Shown piece by piece: positions 53,047-64,000 of a DNA stretch of 64,000 nucleotides. Position 1 is the stretch's first letter. Every line of letters begins with the position of its first letter. The stretch comes from Lanius collurio (Eukaryota > Chordata > Aves > Passeriformes > Laniidae). The notes below the pieces were generated by a model that made no database searches, was not told the DNA's origin, and saw nothing but the letters and a program-made list of their open reading frames with translations. The stretch is from contig JACBWW010000007.1 of NCBI GenBank assembly GCA_020086605.1, positions 23,396,956-23,460,955 on the forward strand, written 5' to 3'. Made by a program: the position numbers and the translations under genes.

Positions 53047-53734
53047 CAATGTGAGGAGTTGCAGAGAGAGATAAGGTACAGCTGTTAAGAGAAAAGGTTA
53101 TTTAGGAACCTAATCTGCAAATCTGTTGGAAGCACTGTTCTTTGATAAGCTTTCTGTTTTTGTTTATTTAATTTTCTGATGGCTCTCGAATGGTAGAGGT
53201 GCTGGCATGTCCTTGACACCATTAGAGTTCTTAATCTGTTGGGTTCAACCTTCTACAGTTTTGTATTTCATCACTGGCACCAATACACTGAATTACGTAC
53301 TCAGGATTAATGCAAAACATAACTGGCTTTCATCTGTTGTGAGAATCCAAGTTTGGAAAAATTGCTAGGTGCTTACCTCTTGACTGTGCTGCAGGTTTTG
53401 CCACTTCTTTGAACACTGACCTTGTGTCTGCAGCAACTTCTTGGTGGTAGTGCTTCAGTCATCAGAAATTAACATTACACTTAAACACAAGGCTTTACAT
53501 GGACATCCTCATATAAAACATACTTGTTGACTCACAGAACCCCTCCAAATGAACCAATATTTTAGGATTTTAATGTGTGTCATCCTCAAATGCCTTTGCA
53601 ACTACAAAGAGGTTGTTTTGCAGTAGTAACTTTAAAAATCAATAGATATGGGAAACTTGGTTTTGGTTTGTGTTTAAATAAAAACTGTTCTAAACCCTGG
53701 CAAGGAAAAACATCAGACCACTGTTTCTTAAGAC

Positions 53735-53751
53735 AAAAAAAAAAAAAAAAA
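53735..53751 (+). repeat. Poly(A) run (17 A)
   Basis: Seventeen consecutive A. It could be a simple homopolymer or the tail of a decayed retroposed copy. No source gene is recognised upstream. Confidence 0.8.
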
Positions 53752-53829
53752 GAAGTGATTTAAATGATTTATGGATTCGAGACAAAGGTGCTGACTTCTC
53801 TGTAAAATTGGCTTATTCTTAATTATGCA

Positions 53830-54130
53830 GGGGTAGTCTCTGGCCTTTTAAGATGTTACACTTGCAAAGTTGTATGTAGTATCTTGTGGAGGTGCATCCT
53901 TGTCCCTGTCCCCAGGTCACGTGTGCCCCATATCTGTTCCTGATTGGGTGGTTTGGGTGCCTGGGAGCTGGGGGGGGGGGGGGGAGAAGGTCAGAGGAGT
54001 CTGCTCGGGAACTCCGGCCATGCTGCTGGAGAAATAAAATCATCCCTGAACATCTGCAAAAATACTGCTTCATCCGTCCTTCCAACTCCATCGTCGTCTT
54101 ATACATTGTTGTGGGATTCCCCTCACTGCA
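53830..54130 (+). mobile_element. Possible solo LTR remnant of an endogenous retrovirus-like element
   Basis: This block is GC-richer than the intron around it. It holds a G15 run at 53970-53984, the signal-like ggagaaataaaatcatccct at 54028, and a pyrimidine-rich CTTCATCCGTCC-type stretch after it. A G-rich stretch, then AATAAA, then a CT-rich segment is how the R/U5 part of an LTR is laid out. I see no coding remnant, no clear TG...CA ends and no target-site duplication, so this could equally be ordinary intron. Boundaries are guesses. Confidence 0.25.
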
Positions 54131-54514
54131 GTATCTTAAGGTAGTTCCAGCTATCTATTGACTCCTGGGTTAAGCATTGAGATATCTTTGCATTTCCTTG
54201 TGGTTCTGGGTTTTTAGGTCGTTCTTGGAATTTTCATGTTGGCTATGATGGAAGGTTAGAGCCAAAATACCGTTTTCTTTGGGTTTGCACTTTGTAAAGA
54301 AAAGAATAACATTTAAATGCCTTTTATATTTGAAAAGGCTTTTCCTGTTCTTTCACTCTGCATCCTTCTTTCTTCTCATCCTAGCTGGAGTGATTTTGTG
54401 CACTGTAGTGTCAGGTGTGCTGGTTGAGAATGAACATTAACAAAAATAATTTGGACTTCGTAGCACAAAATTTCATATAATTTTATTTTAATGCTTTCAC
54501 TTTTTTCTCCTTAG

Positions 54515-54718
54515 AGCTCACACAAATTGAGGACCCAAGGGAACAATGGAGAAGGGAGCAAGAACGCATGCTAAAGGAATATTTAATAGTTGCCCAGGAG
54601 GCACTCAATGCCAAGAAGGAGATTTACCAAATAAAGCAGCAGCGTTTTGAACTAGCCCAAGAAGAATACCAACAATTGCACAAAATGTGTGAGGATGACA
54701 ACCGTTCCTATGCCAGCT
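54515..54718 (+). CDS. WWC3: WWC3 exon 3: end of WW2 and first coiled coil
   Basis: 204 bp. It completes Gln107 and encodes residues 108-174 plus one base of Ser175. WW2 ends with [11 protein letters not shown]; the second signature tryptophan position is isoleucine (I111), as in the WW2 of WWC1 and WWC2, while P114 is kept. From about 117 a charged helix ([12 protein letters not shown], then [18 protein letters not shown]) with heptad-like leucines starts the first coiled coil, used for family homo- and heterodimerisation. [13 protein letters not shown] at the end closely follows WWC3 and differs from WWC1 and WWC2; this is the best evidence for the paralogue assignment. Acceptor CTCCTTAG, donor AGCT|GTGAGT, phase 1. 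Confidence 0.96.
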
Positions 54719-57700
54719 GTGAGTTTACTGTCTTTTCTTGATTTTACCCACCTGCCCTCACAAGATGTGGTGTAAGAAACAGTGTGAAGTATTTCCATCA
54801 CCTGATGAGTGAAGGTCTTGACTACAGCAGTGAGGTGCTATCTGTTGACTCTGCAATTCAATATCTTCAATTTCCTGTTAGGTTTATTACAACAGAGAGT
54901 TAAGATTTAATAGGGATAAATGTTAACATTATAAAGAGATGTAACATTAAACAGGCATATATCCCAGCTAGCATTTCTACCCATCTTGAAGCCAGCTGCA
55001 GTGATGCTTCTTGCAAGGCAACAAAGAGCTGAATGTTGCTGCATCAGCCCCCTACCTGTGCTCCTAAACAGAGAGATTATTTTCCACTTAACATGAGAGG
55101 GAGCCATCGCTTTAGGGGAAACCTTATGTGGATCCATAGTCTGTTTAGCAAATTCATAAAGAGTTAGGAACAAGCTGTTGTGTTCAAGAGTACTTCTGAC
55201 CATGAAGTAGGAAACAATATTTTCATTAGTTCACCTTCTCCTTGAGTGCCAGCCATTGATCCTGATGTTGGTGATACAGAGCTTTGATTTCCTGCCCTTT
55301 TCGTTCTTCAGATGTCTCTGGTAGCTTGGAGTAGATGATACACTTTTTCTGAATTCTGAAGATGTTGCACCACTGCCATGGCTGTTGGTTGGTGCAGTAA
55401 GAAAAGCTGTCAAAGAGTCATCCAGTCTAGTTCAGAGAAGTGTATCAAATGGATATACCCAGCAGCCATGTGGGAAATGTAGTGGAGTTTTACTGTGCTT
55501 GTGGCTTTTCAGTGGCTGTAGAGTCATTGTTTTAACTGCAGGTTGGCTGTTAAATGCCAAGGTTTTAATAAGAATGAGAAGCTCTGCTTTAGCCTTTTCT
55601 GAAAACGTTTGAGAAACCTGACTGTGGAAGGGGACTTGGAGTAGGTGTCTGGATAGAAGTGTTTGGCTACTGATTCAGTGGTATTTATTAATGGAAGGTC
55701 ATTCATACATATCCCAAAATCCTGAATGAAAGTTGTTTTCTAGAGCTGAGGTGTCCCAGATGGTTTGGACCAAGTATTCTGTAACTGTTAAACTGTGATT
55801 CTCATGTTTTTGTTTAGTTTATATATATATGTATTCTGTGATTCAGTTTGTGACATAACTGAACAGTTGTGACCAGTCTTATTTTCCCCTGTCATACTCA
55901 AGTTTCTGAAGAAGTAGCAAGATATTTTCCTATTAGGAAAGAATTTTTTAAAAAGAAACTGTTGTTTAAAGTGTGTTTAACTTCTGTTAAAGACTTGGAA
56001 TAGCGTAAAAGGCAGTGTCATCAGTATTTTTGGAGATTGTAAAATCTAAATAGACATTTATTACAATATTGTTCTAGGAGCTTGGGCTTTTTTTTTTTGA
56101 AATTTGCAATAGCTCTGTGGGATATTTTGTTGAATTATTTCATGTGAACTTACAGAAAGAAAGTTTGTTGAAGATGAAAATATACTAGAAAAATATAGCC
56201 TTTTACATATTTTTGCAGCTCTTAGAAAAACACATTGTTTGAGAAAGCAACAAAATATGACTGAAAATGACAAAATTGGGCGTTATCTCTAGTGAAAGCA
56301 AATGCTATGTCAATTTACTTATGTTTCTCAATCTTCTGATAGTTTAGGGTTTTGTAGGTGTATCTGGAGCTAATAATGACGGTCTACAAGAGCAATTAAA
56401 TAAACCATTTACTTGTTTTGAGGTGGAAAAATATTTTCATTTTCTACAGATGTGTTAATATATTTTATATTGTTTTAAAGTCATATGCATCTGTTTTGAG
56501 AAAATGGGATGGGCTGATTAGTCAGTTTTTATTTTTTTAATCCCTTTGGGAATTAATCATGTTGTCAACTCAAGATTCCCCTAAGCTTCTTCTCCACTTG
56601 TTTTTCTTAATTTGACATCTCCACTCCATTGTGGGATGCTTGCTTTTCCTTTGATTGTATAGAAATATTCGACTTCTAATTCAAGTGCAATTACATGACC
56701 AAAGTTGGATGCTTTTATTGCCAATATCTTTGCCTCCACCACCACTTGTTTGAAGTTGTTGCATTAAAAGAAGTAAAATTTCATCTCGTGTTTTCCTCCA
56801 CTTTGCTTGTGGGTGCTGCCATTGACTCAGTGTCGTGTGCTGACGAGTGGGAGGTGGTGTGAGCTCAGCACTTGTGGGTTGGGAGGGAGGTGCCCATGTA
56901 GCAGTTTTGTGACTCAGTTGTGATCAGCACTGTTTTTTTAAAAAAAAAATCCATAGAAAATCCTGGATTTAGAGAATTAGTCCAGGCATGACTACTCATT
57001 TTGGCAAGTTCCTGCATGCTTGACATGATCTTGGCATTGCAGTGTTCCTTCAAGAGTTGAAAGACTCAGTACAGCCTTAGACATGGATATGGGTTTCAGC
57101 GCAGCAGCAGCCTTCAGCTCTGCAAAAGGATGGAAGGTCTGACAGCACAACCCCATCCGTTCACATACCAGGCATTTTTCAGTGGACCAGCACTGCCTTG
57201 AGTGGCTCACTCCATAAATCATGGTTACTCTTGCCCAGTCTGTCCTCTAGGACCTTCATCTGTGTAGGCTTTAGTTTGTAATGCCACAGCTTGAGATAAT
57301 TGACTGTAGATACCCTGTGTTAAGAGCTCACTTGCCAGGGTTCATTCGTAAGTCAATTCCCTACTCTGTTGCATTAGAAGGCAACTTCTCTCTCTAGCTG
57401 ATATAATTTTGTTGTGGCAATAATTTTTTTGTAACTTTAGTCTCTATCATACTGTTAATTCAGTGTACCTAGGAAGCAACTAGCAACTATTTAATATTGC
57501 ACAAATTGCTTGCATCAGTAGATGCCGCCATCCTGTCATAGATGCTAGTTGCTTTTAGGAAATACGTGGTGCTGCTCTATGCAATTTTTGGTGATGTTCA
57601 GGACAAAAAAAAAGTTTTAGGTGGGCCAAATGGAAATCTTCAGTTATACTTCAGCACAGAGGATTATTTTAGACCCTGGTGACTTTTAAGAAAGAATTAA

Positions 57701-57787
57701 TACAGCAGTTTATTAAATAGTGCCACATCTTAACAGTTGTGTTAAAGATGGAGGGAAAAAATAAAATATTGTTTTCCATCTGTTTAG
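54719..57787 (+). other. WWC3: WWC3 intron 3
   Basis: 3.1 kb, AT-rich, bounded by GTGAGT and ccatctgtttag. No coding or named repeat was recognised. A short TA repeat (atatatatatgtat) lies near 55822-55835. Confidence 0.85.
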
Positions 57788-57864
57788 CATTCTCTGGATT
57801 TTCAGCTAATACCAAGTATGACCCATATCAGATTAAAGCAGAAATAGCCAGCCGTCGTGACAGG
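57788..57864 (+). CDS. WWC3: WWC3 exon 4: Ser-rich hinge and start of second helix
   Basis: 77 bp. It completes Ser175 and encodes residues 176-200. The translation is FSGFSANTKYDPYQIKAEIA followed by SRRDR. The short Ser/Gly stretch and the TKYDP-(Q)IKAEIA motif are shared by all WWC proteins, and SRRDR is the WWC3 version. Acceptor CTGTTTAG|CA; donor AGG|GTGAGT, phase 0. Confidence 0.95.
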
Positions 57865-60265
57865 GTGAGTAAACTTTTTTCATTTTGTAAAAATATGAAT
57901 TAGGCATGGGGAAGGGAGGGAGAGTCTGTTTTTCTTTTACTTTAGTATTTATACTGAATGTTGCATTCATTTATAGAAATACAGTATTAAAAAGTGCCTT
58001 TTTATTCTAACCTGTTGCTCTATTAGAAGGACTCTGTATTAACTATGTTTCAGTGACTTGTGAAGTGCTGCTTTTTCCACGCACGTTACAAGTGCAGACA
58101 TTTTTGTCACAGATGTCGGAGGCAAGCTCAGCCAGGCTTTCAGAAATTGCTTTCTCTTTACAAACTGCCACAAGTAGTAATTCCTCTGCAGCCAGATTCT
58201 CTCAGTTTCAGAACTTTAAGATTCTTTCCACTGTCTTCATAGTATTTACTCACTTTCAGTGAGGTTCCACTGAACCTCAGTGACTTAGCCACTTATTTTG
58301 AAATCTCTTCACAATTCAGTAGACCTATTGGCCAAATAGAATTTTTCAGTTGATTGGCCAGAGTTCCTTTATGAGGAGAGGGAAGTTCAAGTATTCTGAC
58401 AATGATAGGCAGTTTTGTTACAATAATATTCCATATTTATACATTTGAAAAAAAATAGAGCCATGGTTTTGATACCATTTTTGTTGAAGCAAGAATAATT
58501 GACTTCTTGAATTTCTCACACAATGCTCTAGCACAGAGAAAAAGTCTGTATGTTGTTTTCAAGCAAATTGGTCATAAGCAGTTACAAAAAGCGGTTTATA
58601 ATATGACACTCTACAGCCAGTTAAAATACTGTACATTTCTTTTTCTTAATGGATAAAATGGGATTTAGCATTCTAGGCACTCAGCTCACAAGATAAATAA
58701 AAAATACTTATCCTTGCAGGATAGTGTTCCATTTTTGTTGTAGTGACCATTTTTCACATGAGTGCCTCTGAAAATAAATCCTGTTCACCACCCTTCAAAG
58801 GCATTTATTCTATCTGTATATATTTATTACATGCTGACTAGTGTTTGCCTGATTTGCATACTCTAAATGTCAGCATATTCTAAGTAAGAGAATAAGCCTT
58901 ATTTATTTAAGTAATATTTAAGGAAAATAAACAAGGATTTCACTTATGACAATTTTCCTCTCTTCCTCCATCTTAAAAGAAAATGAGCTGCTACATGCAT
59001 AGGATAATATGTTCAAGTGACTGTGTGCATAGGCATTGAGTTGTTTCAGGAAATAGAATGAAACAGGCACTATAAAGTTTCTGTGTACAAGATATTAGTG
59101 ATGAATTTTTTCATTTTACTTTTGGTGAGTGCCACCACATTAAAGGAGCTAGTGATGGTATAGGAGTGTTCAGGGGCTGGTGCCATGAATTTTGAGGAAA
59201 TGGAGAGAGCCGTGCTCTGACAGGACTCTTGACAGTCCTGGTTTGCATCTTGGTACTGCTGCAAAGCTCCTTGCTCTTGGAATAGAGATGAAGAAAAAAT
59301 ATTTTTTTTGCTCTCTTTTATAAAATCTGTTTTGTAATGATGTTGTTATTTATTGATGTACATGTGAAAATCAAGAGCACTCTGTGTAAATTTTAGAAAA
59401 TATACTGAGTTTGGTAGCTTAAGAAGAGAGAGCTTTTTTCTTCCATCCCTGCCCCTCTTTGGGCTCTCAGTTCAGTCTTAGCCTCACTACCACACACTGA
59501 AATAACCCTATTTCCCCCCCAATTTATGTGTAGTCCCTTGCATTCTCCTCCTCTGTTGCCTTCAGTTATCTGTCAGCTTTGGAGGGCAAGAAGCTCTTTC
59601 TTTGCAGATCATTCTTGGCTCTTCCATGGTCTGCACAATCTCAGTTACCTACTCAGGTAACTGTTTCCATAAAACTACAAAAATAGGGTTTTGGAAACAT
59701 CTTTGCTTTTGTATCTTTCGATTTATGCTCATTAGTTGGATTAAGGTAATTGACAAGGGCATTGAGAGGGCAGGTTAATATGAAAATAACTGTAGAAAGC
59801 CAGGCTACCATTTCTGGCAGAGAGGCCAGTTCTTCTTCTTCAGTAATTTTGTTTTCCTGGATTGAAAAATTAACAGTGTTGAATATTCCGTCTTTTTTTA
59901 AACTTGAGTGAAGAATTGAAGACAATGAGAGGTGTCTTTGCTACAAAGGGAGAAGAAAATGTCTAAGGATTGAAACTTGCTAGCTGTTAGCATAAGCTAT
60001 TAGAGAAAGAAACCTGATAGAATAGATGGGGAAATTAATACTTTGAAAGTATTGAGTGCTTTGACTGCTGTTTGATTGGGTCTTAAGATATTTGAGAAAG
60101 TCTTCTGTTATTTTAATGTAAAATTTTAAAGCAAAAATAAGAGAACTTAAATGATCACTTCCAGCTCTTTAAAGTAGCTTAAGATTTTGTATTTAAAAAC
60201 CAATTATTTTAATTGTGGAAGGTACTATTACTTATTATTACTTTTAATTATTTTGTTCTATTCAG
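57865..60265 (+). other. WWC3: WWC3 intron 4
   Basis: 2.4 kb, AT-rich, bounded by GTGAGT and gttctattcag. No gene, RNA or clear repeat was seen. Short open frames at 58053-58262 and 59653-59925 have no family resemblance. Confidence 0.85.
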
Positions 60266-60345
60266 CTTTCTAGGCTGAAACGAGAATTGGCACAGATGAA
60301 GCAGGAGTTGCAATATAAAGAAAAAGGAGTGGAAACTCTGCAAGA
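60266..60345 (+). CDS. WWC3: WWC3 exon 5: coiled-coil segment
   Basis: 80 bp. It encodes residues 201-226 and two bases of Glu227. The translation LSRLKRELAQMKQELQYKEK, then GVETLQ, is a charged amphipathic helix. It matches WWC3, including GVETLQE where WWC1 has GFQTLK. Acceptor ttctattcag; donor CAAGA|GTAAGT (60346), phase 2. The next expected exon should begin G-ATT-GA-, encoding an IDRKMS-type sequence, and was not found before the window ends. Confidence 0.95.
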
Positions 60346-61820
60346 GTAAGTTAAAAGTTTGTGGGAGGATCTTTGGCTTGGTGGCTTTGTTTTTTTAATT
60401 TGCCTTGGAATGAATTTCATGGAAAAGTGATGTTAAAAATGAAATGCTAAATGCTCTGCTTCAGACTTTCTGCTGTGATAGTGATGCAGGGTGAGAACAA
60501 TGTGAGATGATGGAAGAAGGGTTGGACAGAATTGGTTGGAGTTGGGATTTCATAGGTTCACATGCAAGAACAGTTTTATAGTTCTTTGACTTTTCCATAA
60601 GGTATTACTGAAGTGGAATTAGATTTTTTGAAAATATTTCCCAAATATTTTTGGAGATACCTACTGCCTGGACCACAGCCCATAGCACCATGCTGTAGAG
60701 TAGTTTCCCTGTGGCAGTACCAAAGCTTTCTGGCTGGGCACAGAACTTTCCTTAGGGGGAAATCTCTACACCACAACACTGCTTCTCCTTGTTACCTGAT
60801 GGCTAGGCCATCTCATTCTGCACTGTATGGCTGATTTGTGCTTGCACTGTAAATCTAGTGGTCTGTGAGGCCTTAGATTTTGTTGCATGTGTGCAAAATG
60901 ACTGCAGGTAAATATGACTCTTTGTCTCCTCCCAGTAAGGAAAGGAATCTCAGGGCAATTTGCCACTGCTCCCAGGGCTGTTAGGCAGCCCTGCTCTGTT
61001 TCCTGTGTGCTCAGCGGTGTCAAAGGTTGTGAAATGTTGCGGTGACCCCCTCCCTGCCACTCTTCCTGTGGGCCATCTGATTGGAGCTGTGTGACTTCCA
61101 TCTGTGTGCTGCTTAGTCACCTACACACATAGCTCATACACGGGATGCCCAGTGGGGTAGGGAGAGAGGCTGCCAGGCCATGAGAAAGATGGCAGGTAAA
61201 CACAGGTTGTTGTGGCTTCCAGATTTCTTCAGCAAGGCCAGCGGCTAGACCAGGAGCTTGAACAGCACTTGGAGCTGCCTTGGGTATGTGGCTGTGCATT
61301 TAGAAACCTTGACCTTTTTTCCAGCATGCATGTGAAAAAACTGTCTGATGCAGGAGCTTCCTGAAAATATTGGAACTGTTGCATGTCTAATGCATTTTGC
61401 AACATAAGTACAGCAGCTGCAGAAATATTTGCAGCTTTGGTGCTACAAAGCATGAGCTTTCACTTCAGGAATTCTGATGAAATTCCAGGGATCCTGGAGC
61501 AGTTAGGGTACTTATTTTCCAATTTTGATTGGTAGTACAATAACAAAACAGCATAAAGGAAGATTCTCAGATTTAACTTTTAAATAAGGAATAATCCATG
61601 CACTTAACATTCTTGGTGTGTTTGGTTTTTTTTTTAATAACAAAATTTTCTCTTTTTTAAAATAAACAAGACTCTTTTGTTTTATAATGCATTTTAAAAG
61701 TTTCGTGGAAGAAAACTTGTTCAACCAAAATACCAACATTCTTCATTGGCAGATACAATGTAATCATTTTCAGGCATAAATGTATTTTTATTGAAGCATT
61801 TAGATGTAGTTGGGGGAATT

Positions 61821-61866
61821 GATAATATGATATTATATATTTTATATATCTATATTATGATATTAA
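61821..61866. repeat. AT-only imperfect palindrome
   Basis: A 46 bp stretch almost free of G and C, with mirrored words (gataatatgatatta on the left, tatattatgatatta on the right) around tatattttatata. It could extrude as a cruciform. It is probably a decayed TA microsatellite. Confidence 0.6.
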
Positions 61867-62424
61867 CTGTAAATTAGTAAAATAAGGCACTCAAAAGTAT
61901 TTGCAGTTTCAGTATACTAAGTAATATTTTAAATATAGTCAACTTCTCAGTATGGTGGCCTAGATACGTAAACAGTAACAGAACAAAAGCAACTTTGTCT
62001 TTTGATTCTTTGTCATATTTTCTTTGAATAAGAATTGCTATGCCTTTTCTACTTTCTCTATTTGTTTTCCTTTTTCTGGTTATTGGGTTATTTTAAGGGT
62101 ATAGGTTCAATTATTTTGTAAAAGGACTAACCACTTGACTAGGATGATGAAAGTATTTGAAGGCCATTTGAAACTCAAGATTGTTTTAATTAGTATAATT
62201 CATTTAAGATAGTCCAGCAAAGTAGTGCAACTTTTTGAAAAGTAAAGTCTGCAAATGATTAAGAATACAAATGTTAGTTTTGGATTATAGCCCAAGTCAA
62301 GTTGCCCATGCTCCAGTATGGGGTTATAGGAGAGACATTCAAGAGAGGAATTATTTTAAAGCATATCTGGTTAGTCAGTGGTCACTCCATTCATGTAGTT
62401 TAAAAGTTCAAGCATGACAACTCG

Positions 62425-62515
62425 GTGCTGCAGTGCTGCTCCTTGCTGCTGTTGCTGCAGTGACCCTCTGTCCTGTTGGTGCACTGGGTGGCACTTGCTG
62501 TTGCTTGCTGGAGTT
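62425..62515 (+). repeat. Interrupted CTG-rich low-complexity stretch
   Basis: Contains gtgctgcagtgctgctcctt, ctgctgttgctgcagtg and ttgctgttgcttgctgg. The triplet is interrupted often, so it is not an expandable pure repeat. Confidence 0.55.
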
Positions 62516-64000
62516 GGGGAGAACCTTTTGCCTGTGTTACCTGGAGCTGAGCTCTGCTCTCTGCAGTGACTTCTTCACTTGTGAAAGAGACTTGTGATTT
62601 TCTTTTTGTGTTTTAAGTGGGTTTTCTTTTGCCATTCTGGTGAGATACATGCGAGGTTTTTTGGAGTATTTTGCTTCTAGGAGGAAGTGAGCCCATTTAG
62701 GTAGTACTTAGACTAACAACTGAAGAGGGGAGTTTCTCTCACCTCCTTGTGTACTCAGTAGACAAATTAGCCTGAAAGCCTAACTGTGCTCTAGGGTATC
62801 CCTGTGCAATCTCTCCCCCACCTCCTATATTTGTTTGGGAGAGAAGGGTCACTCAAGTCGTGTACCAAGGCTGAAAGAGTTTCGTTTTTCCATATCCTCA
62901 AAATAAATATATTATCTATAAAGAAATCTATTGCTCTTTCTTTAACACAAAAATGCTGGGGTTTTTGCTCAGTTTCCTCCCCTTCCCCTTTAAAGTTTAT
63001 TGCATTTCGGACATTTCACACTTCTGTTACGTTTTCTAAATTTTTGGTTTGCATCATTCTTCTTCCTTCTTGTGCTAAGTCAAAGCTTCAAGTAACTGCC
63101 AAACTGCAAATAACATGCATCCTGTTCAGGTTTTTTAAAGGCATGTACATCACTTTATTTCAAGTGTATGCCAAGAACAACATTAGGATCCGTCAAACTT
63201 TGGGCTTTACATCTGGCTGAATGTTTGCTTTGAAAGTCTTACCAGAATGGCATCATGTGCAGATACTGGAACTTGATGCCAGGTGACTCTCTGTTCAGCC
63301 TTTACTGGATATAGCTTTTAGAGAAGAGACAGCTTTTATGGGTTGCTCAGTATTTCCATCATTTTATGTTACTGTCTGATTCAAATGCCTTTGTTAAATG
63401 CAAATATCTTACATTGACATTTTCCATGTACAATGTCTGCCTTGGACTGTGTTTTGTTTTCTGTTCTTTTTAATTTTAGTAAAATGGCTTAGCCATCTTT
63501 GAGGAGAATGAAAAGAAAACAAAACCTCAAAACTACTACAGAACTGGGGTTTTATGAGTGGAGACACAATTGAGGGGGATTTTGATACCTCTACAACTCC
63601 AACACTGTCAGAATTCCAATCTCCATAGAGCTGTAGATTTTATTGAGACTGTACTTTCTACAATTTCATCTAAATTTGGCAGTGTAGTGTGTGGTACAAA
63701 GCTTTGGACATGGATCTGTGTTTGCCCAGTGAGACATTGTAGAGCTCACTGTTTAAAGCCTGCAAAGATCCCCACCCTGCAGGATGGTGCACCTCGGCCT
63801 CCACCAGCACCTTTGCTCCAAGGTGCATCTGATCCTGTCATGATCCAGACTTACAGGGTTAAATATGAGCCTTTTCTGGAACAAATTCCTTCCTCTGGCC
63901 TGACAGCAGGGACCGAGAAGGAGGAGCAGTTCCTTCTCCCCTGTGTTTTCAGTGACCTTAGTGCTCCCCGGCAGGAATTTTGGAGGAAGAAGGCGTTTAG

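Larger units (their letters stand above)
49600..54514 (+). other. WWC3: WWC3 intron 2
   Basis: 4.9 kb intron bounded by GTGAGT and a TTTTTTCTCCTTAG acceptor. It contains a 9-bp tandem repeat (53019-53046), a poly(A) run (53735-53751) and a possible LTR remnant with a G15 run (53830-54130). The 82-codon frame at 52762-53010 and others resemble nothing known. Confidence 0.85.
12914..64000 (+). other. WWC3: WWC3 gene, 5' part (exons 1-5), truncated at the window edge
   Basis: WWC3 is a cytoplasmic scaffold of the KIBRA family. Its paired WW domains bind PPxY-type ligands, and family members promote LATS1/2 activation and YAP phosphorylation in the Hippo pathway. The window carries five coding exons separated by introns of 36.4, 4.9, 3.1 and 2.4 kb, then at least 3.7 kb of intron 5. 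Splice phases are 2, 1, 1, 0 and 2; all junctions are GT-AG and the joined frame has no stop. The remaining coiled coils, the C2 domain, the Glu-rich region, the aPKC-binding region and the C-terminal PDZ ligand (ADDV in the family) lie beyond the window. The paralogues WWC1 and WWC2 differ at many exon 3-5 positions where this sequence follows WWC3. Confidence 0.92.
60346..64000 (+). other. WWC3: WWC3 intron 5, partial
   Basis: At least 3.7 kb of intron with no exon 6 visible. It contains the AT palindrome at 61821-61866 and a CTG-rich stretch near 62425-62515. The 138-codon frame at 62804-63220 is Ser/Phe/Ile-rich, resembles nothing known and is treated as chance. The last 220 bp are GC-richer (63778-64000) but unassigned. 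Confidence 0.8.

Noticed and set aside
4380..60000. Scattered TGATGA and CTGA words examined as C/D snoRNA boxes
   Set aside because: No pair had the right spacing together with a terminal stem. Such words are frequent by chance.
62804..63220. 138-codon open frame on the + strand in intron 5
   Set aside because: The Phe/Ile/Ser-rich translation of AT-rich intron has no family resemblance and no supporting splice sites. It does not contain the expected WWC3 exon 6 sequence.
1..64000. CRISPR arrays, bacterial operons, phage or plasmid features
   Set aside because: The window is vertebrate intronic and intergenic DNA. No regularly spaced repeats or compact gene arrays are present.

Overview
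The window looks like nuclear DNA of a bird. It is mostly AT-rich non-coding sequence with long introns and GT-AG splice sites. Its recognisable interspersed repeats are CR1 LINE fragments of the avian type (one clear 0.9 kb copy and three older 3' tails); I saw no mammalian Alu or L1. The species cannot be fixed from the sequence.

The only gene I can name is the 5' part of WWC3, on the + strand. WWC3 belongs to the KIBRA/WWC family of tandem-WW, C2-domain scaffold proteins that act upstream of LATS kinases in Hippo signalling. Five coding exons are present: 12914-13122, 49490-49599, 54515-54718, 57788-57864 and 60266-60345. They encode about the first 227 residues: a Gly/Ala/Arg-rich N-terminus, WW1, an atypical WW2 split between exons 2 and 3, and the first coiled-coil stretches. 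The phases (2, 1, 1, 0, 2) join without a break. The gene runs off the right edge, so the C2 domain and C-terminus are not here. WWC3 is preferred over WWC1 and WWC2 because the exon 3-5 translation follows WWC3 nearly residue for residue.

Layout. 1-12517 is upstream DNA with no convincing gene; it holds a degenerate minisatellite (2522-2720), two CR1 tails, and a weak minus-strand candidate gene end (11466-11780). 12518-12915 is an assembly gap that hides the promoter, the 5' UTR and two bases of the WWC3 start codon. 12916-14030 is a CpG island carrying exon 1. 13123-49489 is a 36 kb intron 1, with CR1 copies at 36070-36190 and 39574-40485. 49490-60345 holds exons 2-5, with a possible LTR remnant at 53830-54130 in intron 2. 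60346-64000 is intron 5 sequence with no exon seen.

I found no previously undescribed system. The points most worth a second look are the start codon cut by the gap, the intact WW1 next to a WW2 without its second tryptophan, a possible alternative first-exon donor in the CpG island, and the minus-strand spliced open frame about 1.1 kb upstream of WWC3.
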